Position numbers and translations under genes: made by a program
Part shown: positions 5,402 through 7,291 of the stretch, piece after piece
Position numbering within the stretch: the stretch's first letter is position 1
Layout: each line of letters starts with the position of its first letter
Notes under the pieces: model-generated
What the model was told of the DNA's origin: nothing
Databases searched by the model: none
What the model saw: the letters and a program-made list of their open reading frames with translations, nothing else
NCBI GenBank assembly: GCA_027334785.1
Contig: DAHWQF010000069.1
Location: 3,763 to 11,053 of the forward strand
From: Acidimicrobiaceae bacterium
GTDB taxonomy: Bacteria > Actinomycetota > Acidimicrobiia > Acidimicrobiales > Palsa-688
Direction of reading: 5' to 3'
Length of the DNA: 7,291 nucleotides

Positions 5402-5907
5402 TTTTCCCGCAGCACGTCGAGTGCTGACCAACGGGGGTCCACCTCGTCCCGCTGGCACCCGCAAGGCGAGACGTTTCGGTCGGCCCCGCAAATGGGGCAG
5501 AGCCCGAGACAGCCCTCTCGGCAGAGCGGGAGCACGGGTAACGCCGCGAACAAGCTGTCGAGCACCATTTCGCGCAGGTTGAAGTGGTCCTCGGTCATCG
5601 GGTAAGTGCCCTCATCGGGCCCGCCCCCTCGCCGGAAGATCTCCCTCACCGGGACGACGAGCGGGCCCTCCAGGTGTGCCAGGCACCGTCTGCACTCGCC
5701 CTCCCAGGCCGAAGTGACGGTCCCCGAGACCGACACACCGCCGTCGAAGACAAGGACGCCGACCTCCGCCACGGCCTCAGCACCGGCCGGGACCCGGCAG
5801 TCCACCTCGGCGACAAGGGCGCTCTCCAGCCGGCCACTTCGGACCACCCTGCGCTCGGCTCCCGCCCGCAGTTCCGAAAGCGCCACGACAAACCGATCGC
5901 GGCCCAT
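5398..5907 (-). CDS. yceD: DUF177/YceD family protein
   Basis: A 169-residue YceD-family protein, whose gene almost always lies directly before rpmF. The family is linked to 23S rRNA synthesis and ribosome assembly in plants and bacteria, but its molecular activity is not settled. The sequence shows GECRRCL (C72, C75), then the C-terminal cysteine cluster LCREGCLGLCPICG (C129, C133, C137, C140), PCGC (C149, C151) and DPRWSAL (158-163), typical of the family and probably metal-binding. The ATG at 5905-5907 (MGRDRFVVALSEL) fits the family start but has no ribosome site. The frame is open upstream to 6117, with an in-frame ATG at 6055-6057 and a TTG at 5989-5991 preceded by GGAGGGGAGGGG. An Arg-rich extension of up to 50 residues is therefore possible. 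It is probably the first gene transcribed from the promoter at 6175-6203. Confidence 0.92.
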   Translation of the reverse strand: MGRDRFVVALSELRAGAERRVVRSGRLESALVAEVDCRVPAGAEAVAEVGVLVFDGGVSVSGTVTSAWEGECRRCLAHLEGPLVVPVREIFRRGGGPDEGTYPMTEDHFNLREMVLDSLFAALPVLPLCREGCLGLCPICGADRNVSPCGCQRDEVDPRWSALDVLREK

Positions 5908-6063
5908 GTACCCATTGTGAGGCGAACGGAGGTTGTCGCGCGCCGGCCGCTCAGCTCGACCGGCGCCCGCGAGTTGCCCTGCTTCAGGCAACAGTGCCCC
6001 TCCCCTCCGCTGGTGTCTCGCATGAACGAACCGCAAGGACCAGCGCCTTCTCGCCATGTAAGG

Positions 6064-6109
6064 AAACCCCGCCCGGCACCGGCCCAGAACGTGAAGTTGG
6101 GCGGGGCTT
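6064..6109 (-). terminator. Leader hairpin, possible attenuator upstream of yceD
   Basis: In the minus-strand RNA, AAGCCCCGCCC (6109-6099) pairs with GGGCGGGGUUU (6074-6064) over 11 positions, including one G-U. The loop is 24 nt and contains a further CCGG-UG-CCGG fold. The bases after the stem are CCTTACATGG, so the U-run is only the three Us in the stem. On the plus strand the same position would be an A-C mismatch, so the fold fits a minus-strand transcript. It sits between the operon promoter and yceD, so it would be an attenuator or structural element rather than an end-of-operon terminator. Confidence 0.5.
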
Positions 6110-6143
6110 AACAACAACGACCAGCCGTTGGGCAGGACTTAAC
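6096..6143. repeat. Two 17-bp direct repeats spaced 31 bp apart
   Basis: GTTGGGCGGGGCTTAAC (6096-6112) and GTTGGGCAGGACTTAAC (6127-6143) match at 15 of 17 positions. Start-to-start distance is 31 bp, about three helical turns. Each is an imperfect dyad (GTT...AAC ends). The first also forms the 5' arm of the leader hairpin. They lie about 25-70 bases downstream of the predicted transcription start. Confidence 0.85.
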
Positions 6144-6174
6144 TACTGCTGGCGCATGTAATCCCGGCCCAGCG

Positions 6175-6203
6175 ATTTTGGGAAAGGCCTGGAGCGTTGT
6201 CAA
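6175..6203 (-). promoter_or_regulatory. Sigma70-type promoter for the yceD-rpmF-plsX-acpP-rnc-mutM operon
   Basis: On the minus strand a perfect -35 box TTGACA (6198-6203) is followed by a 17-base spacer and a -10 box CAAAAT (6175-6180, four of six consensus positions). The expected start is near 6168. It lies in the only large intergenic space and directly after a hairpin that could end the coaD transcript. The hexamers and spacer are seen directly; activity is inferred. Confidence 0.7.
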
Positions 6204-6209
6204 CTACCT

Positions 6210-6239
6210 CCCGACGCCGCCTCTGAGAAGCGCGTCGGG
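6210..6239 (-). terminator. Hairpin ending the coaD-sepIVA transcript
   Basis: CCCGACGC (6210-6217) and GCGTCGGG (6232-6239) form a perfect 8-bp stem with a 14-base loop. It lies 112 bases after the SepIVA-like stop and six bases before the -35 box of the next promoter. There is no T-run afterwards, so it may be a U-tract-less terminator or only a 3' structure. Confidence 0.45.
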
Positions 6240-6256
6240 CGACCTTTCTTGCAGCT

Positions 6257-6295
6257 GGACCGCAGCCGTGCTGTTACAGTCGGACCACAGCCGTG
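6257..6295. repeat. Two 14-bp direct repeats flanking a CTGTTACAG palindrome
   Basis: GGACCGCAGCCGTG (6257-6270) and GGACCACAGCCGTG (6282-6295) match at 13 of 14 positions with a 25-bp period. CTGTTACAG (6271-6279) sits between them. They lie about 55-90 bp upstream of the -35 box, so they could be an activator site for the downstream operon or part of the SepIVA 3' UTR. Confidence 0.6.
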
Positions 6296-6351
6296 GCGCC
6301 GGAGGCCCGCCGGCCCTTCTGTGGGTCAGGCCAGCCCGCCCGCCCAGGCCA

Positions 6352-7155
6352 CTAAGTCGAGTCCTGGTCGAACAGCTTTTTGGCGGCCTCCGCATCTTCG
6401 GGGATGCCCTGTGGCGTGCCCGCGCGGCCTCCCCGGCCACCCAGGCCACTCACTTCGAGGCGAGGGAACGCCCCGGGGTGCGTGCTCTCCCCGCTTGCCC
6501 TCGCCCCCGCTCCTGGCGCGAGGGCCGAGCCCAGGCCCCCCACCCCGGTTGCCCCACTTTTCGTGGCGCCGGCGCTCTGGTCGTACGGGCTCCCCGTCGG
6601 GCCACCGGGACCGCCCGGGTCACCCTCGCCGCGCTCCCCCGAGGCTTCATCCCCTGGCGCGGCGCCCGCCCCCTCGGGTAGGCCAGCGAGCTTCTGGCGC
6701 CCGGACGCGACCGTTTTCAGGGTGCGCTCGAGCACGATCTCAAACTGCGCCAGCTTCTGGTCGGCGTAGTCTTCGGCCTCGAGGCGCATCCGGCTGGCCT
6801 CCTCGCGTGCCTCCTCGAGGAGCCGGCGCGCCTGCGCCTGGGCCTCCTTTATTATCTCGGTGCGCTGGACCAGCCTCTGGGCCTCCGAACGGGCCGCTTC
6901 GACGAGCTCGTCGGCCCGGCGTTGGGTCGCAGCCAGGTACTCCTCACGCTCCCTCAACATCCAGCGCGCCTCGCGCAGCTCCTCGGGGAGCCGCTCGACC
7001 GCTTCCCGGAGGAGCTCCAGGATCTCCTCCTTGTTGTCCAGTTTCACCGAGGACGACAGCGGCAAGGCGCGCGCCCCGGCGATCATCCCCGAGACGCGCT
7101 GGAGCAGCGCCTCGGTCTCGGGCACCGCCGCCCCGTGCCCGGCCGCGTTACTCAT
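6352..7155 (-). CDS. sepIVA: SepIVA-like DivIVA-family coiled-coil protein
   Basis: A 267-residue protein related to actinobacterial SepIVA (Rv2927c in M. tuberculosis, from memory), a DivIVA-domain protein linked to septation and cell envelope synthesis in mycobacteria. Residues 14-75 resemble its N-terminal region (ARALPLSSSVKLDNKEEILELL). Residues 78-158 form a coiled coil ending in DYADQKLAQFEIVLERTLKTVASGR, matching the end of the SepIVA fold. The coil appears shorter than in the mycobacterial protein. A Gly/Ala/Pro-rich disordered tail (about 159-250) follows, closing with EDAEAAKKLFDQDST. The position next to coaD and before yceD matches the mycobacterial neighbourhood of Rv2926c and Rv2927c. 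The ATG at 7153-7155 has AAGGAG (7164-7169) with an 8-base spacer and overlaps the coaD stop as ATGA. Generic DivIVA/ATP synthase b-like coiled-coil annotation would be the alternative. Confidence 0.8.
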   Translation of the reverse strand: MSNAAGHGAAVPETEALLQRVSGMIAGARALPLSSSVKLDNKEEILELLREAVERLPEELREARWMLREREEYLAATQRRADELVEAARSEAQRLVQRTEIIKEAQAQARRLLEEAREEASRMRLEAEDYADQKLAQFEIVLERTLKTVASGRQKLAGLPEGAGAAPGDEASGERGEGDPGGPGGPTGSPYDQSAGATKSGATGVGGLGSALAPGAGARASGESTHPGAFPRLEVSGLGGRGGRAGTPQGIPEDAEAAKKLFDQDST

Positions 7156-7291
7156 GAGTACTTCTCCTTCACGAGAGCGAACACCGGCTCAGGCACCAGC
7201 GTCCCGATCCTGTCTGACCCTCCATAGGTCATGAAATCCCGGAGCCAACGCGAAGAGATGAAGCTGTACGCGGAGGAGCAGGGTAAGAGGA
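7152..7291 (-). CDS. coaD: Pantetheine-phosphate adenylyltransferase, C-terminal fragment
   Basis: The last 45 codons of a gene that enters from the right edge, ending in TGA at 7152-7154. The enzyme makes dephospho-CoA from ATP and phosphopantetheine, the penultimate step of CoA synthesis. The fragment reads AYSFISSRWLRDFMTYGG and then IGTLVPEPVFALVKEKYS. This resembles the end of CoaD, where YSFISS closes the nucleotide site and V-P-x-x-V leads into the last helix. The stop overlaps the start of the SepIVA-like gene. With only the C-terminus visible the call rests on this motif and on the neighbourhood; the T/H-I-G-H motif lies outside the window. Confidence 0.8.
   Translation of the reverse strand, partial: LLPCSSAYSFISSRWLRDFMTYGGSDRIGTLVPEPVFALVKEKYS

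Larger units (their letters stand above)
5908..6168 (-). promoter_or_regulatory. Long 5' leader of the yceD-rpmF-plsX operon
   Basis: Predicted untranslated leader of about 260 nt between the start site implied by the promoter and the yceD ATG. In order it contains a 4-codon ORF (ATG at 6154-6156, MRQQ), the first 17-nt repeat, the second repeat, a long hairpin, an in-frame ATG at 6057, a GGAGGGGAGGGG purine run at about 5996-6007, and a small hairpin at 5973-5992 (GTTGCC with GGCAAC). No known riboswitch class is recognised. Leaders of this length in front of ribosomal protein operons are often regulatory; that is inference here. Confidence 0.45.

Noticed and set aside
5646..6023. Minus-strand ORF of 125 codons starting at ATG 6023
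   Set aside because: It runs out of frame into yceD and has no recognisable domain; the DUF177 frame is clearly the real one.

Overview
High-GC chromosomal window in which every supported gene lies on the minus strand. The order in the direction of transcription is coaD (3' end only), a SepIVA/DivIVA-like gene, yceD (DUF177), rpmF, plsX, acpP, rnc, mutM, a repetitive coiled-coil gene, a DJ-1/PfpI-family gene, and smc (5' end only). High GC, frequent GTG starts, and a SepIVA-type protein between coaD and yceD point to an actinobacterium. The compact rpmF-plsX-acpP-rnc-mutM-smc order suggests the Acidimicrobiia or a similar deep-branching lineage. The lineage is inferred; only the gene order and proteins are seen directly.

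Layout from high to low coordinates. 7291-6352: coaD overlaps the SepIVA-like gene by ATGA, so the two are probably translationally coupled. 6351-5908: the only large non-coding stretch (444 nt). It holds a terminator-like hairpin (6210-6239), a sigma70-type promoter with a perfect -35 box (6175-6203), and a leader of about 260 nt. Two near-identical 17-nt repeats in that leader can each pair with the same downstream arm. 5907-1934: a tight housekeeping operon linking a ribosomal protein (L32), phospholipid synthesis (PlsX, ACP), RNA processing (RNase III) and DNA repair (MutM). 1787-317: two accessory genes, one for a protein made of 11- and 15-residue helical repeats and one for a DJ-1/PfpI protein. 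148-1: a possible 14-codon leader ORF and the start of smc, whose GTG has no ribosome binding site of its own.

The window is conserved core chromosome rather than a mobile island. The unusual features are the candidate RNA switch before yceD-rpmF, two small ORFs that could carry ribosomes to genes without a Shine-Dalgarno sequence (rpmF and smc), and several tandem repeats: 15 nt x4 inside rnc, 16 nt x3 before rpmF, and 168 nt x2 in the coiled-coil gene. There is also the coiled-coil protein itself, with a predicted right-handed repeat, placed between mutM and smc.
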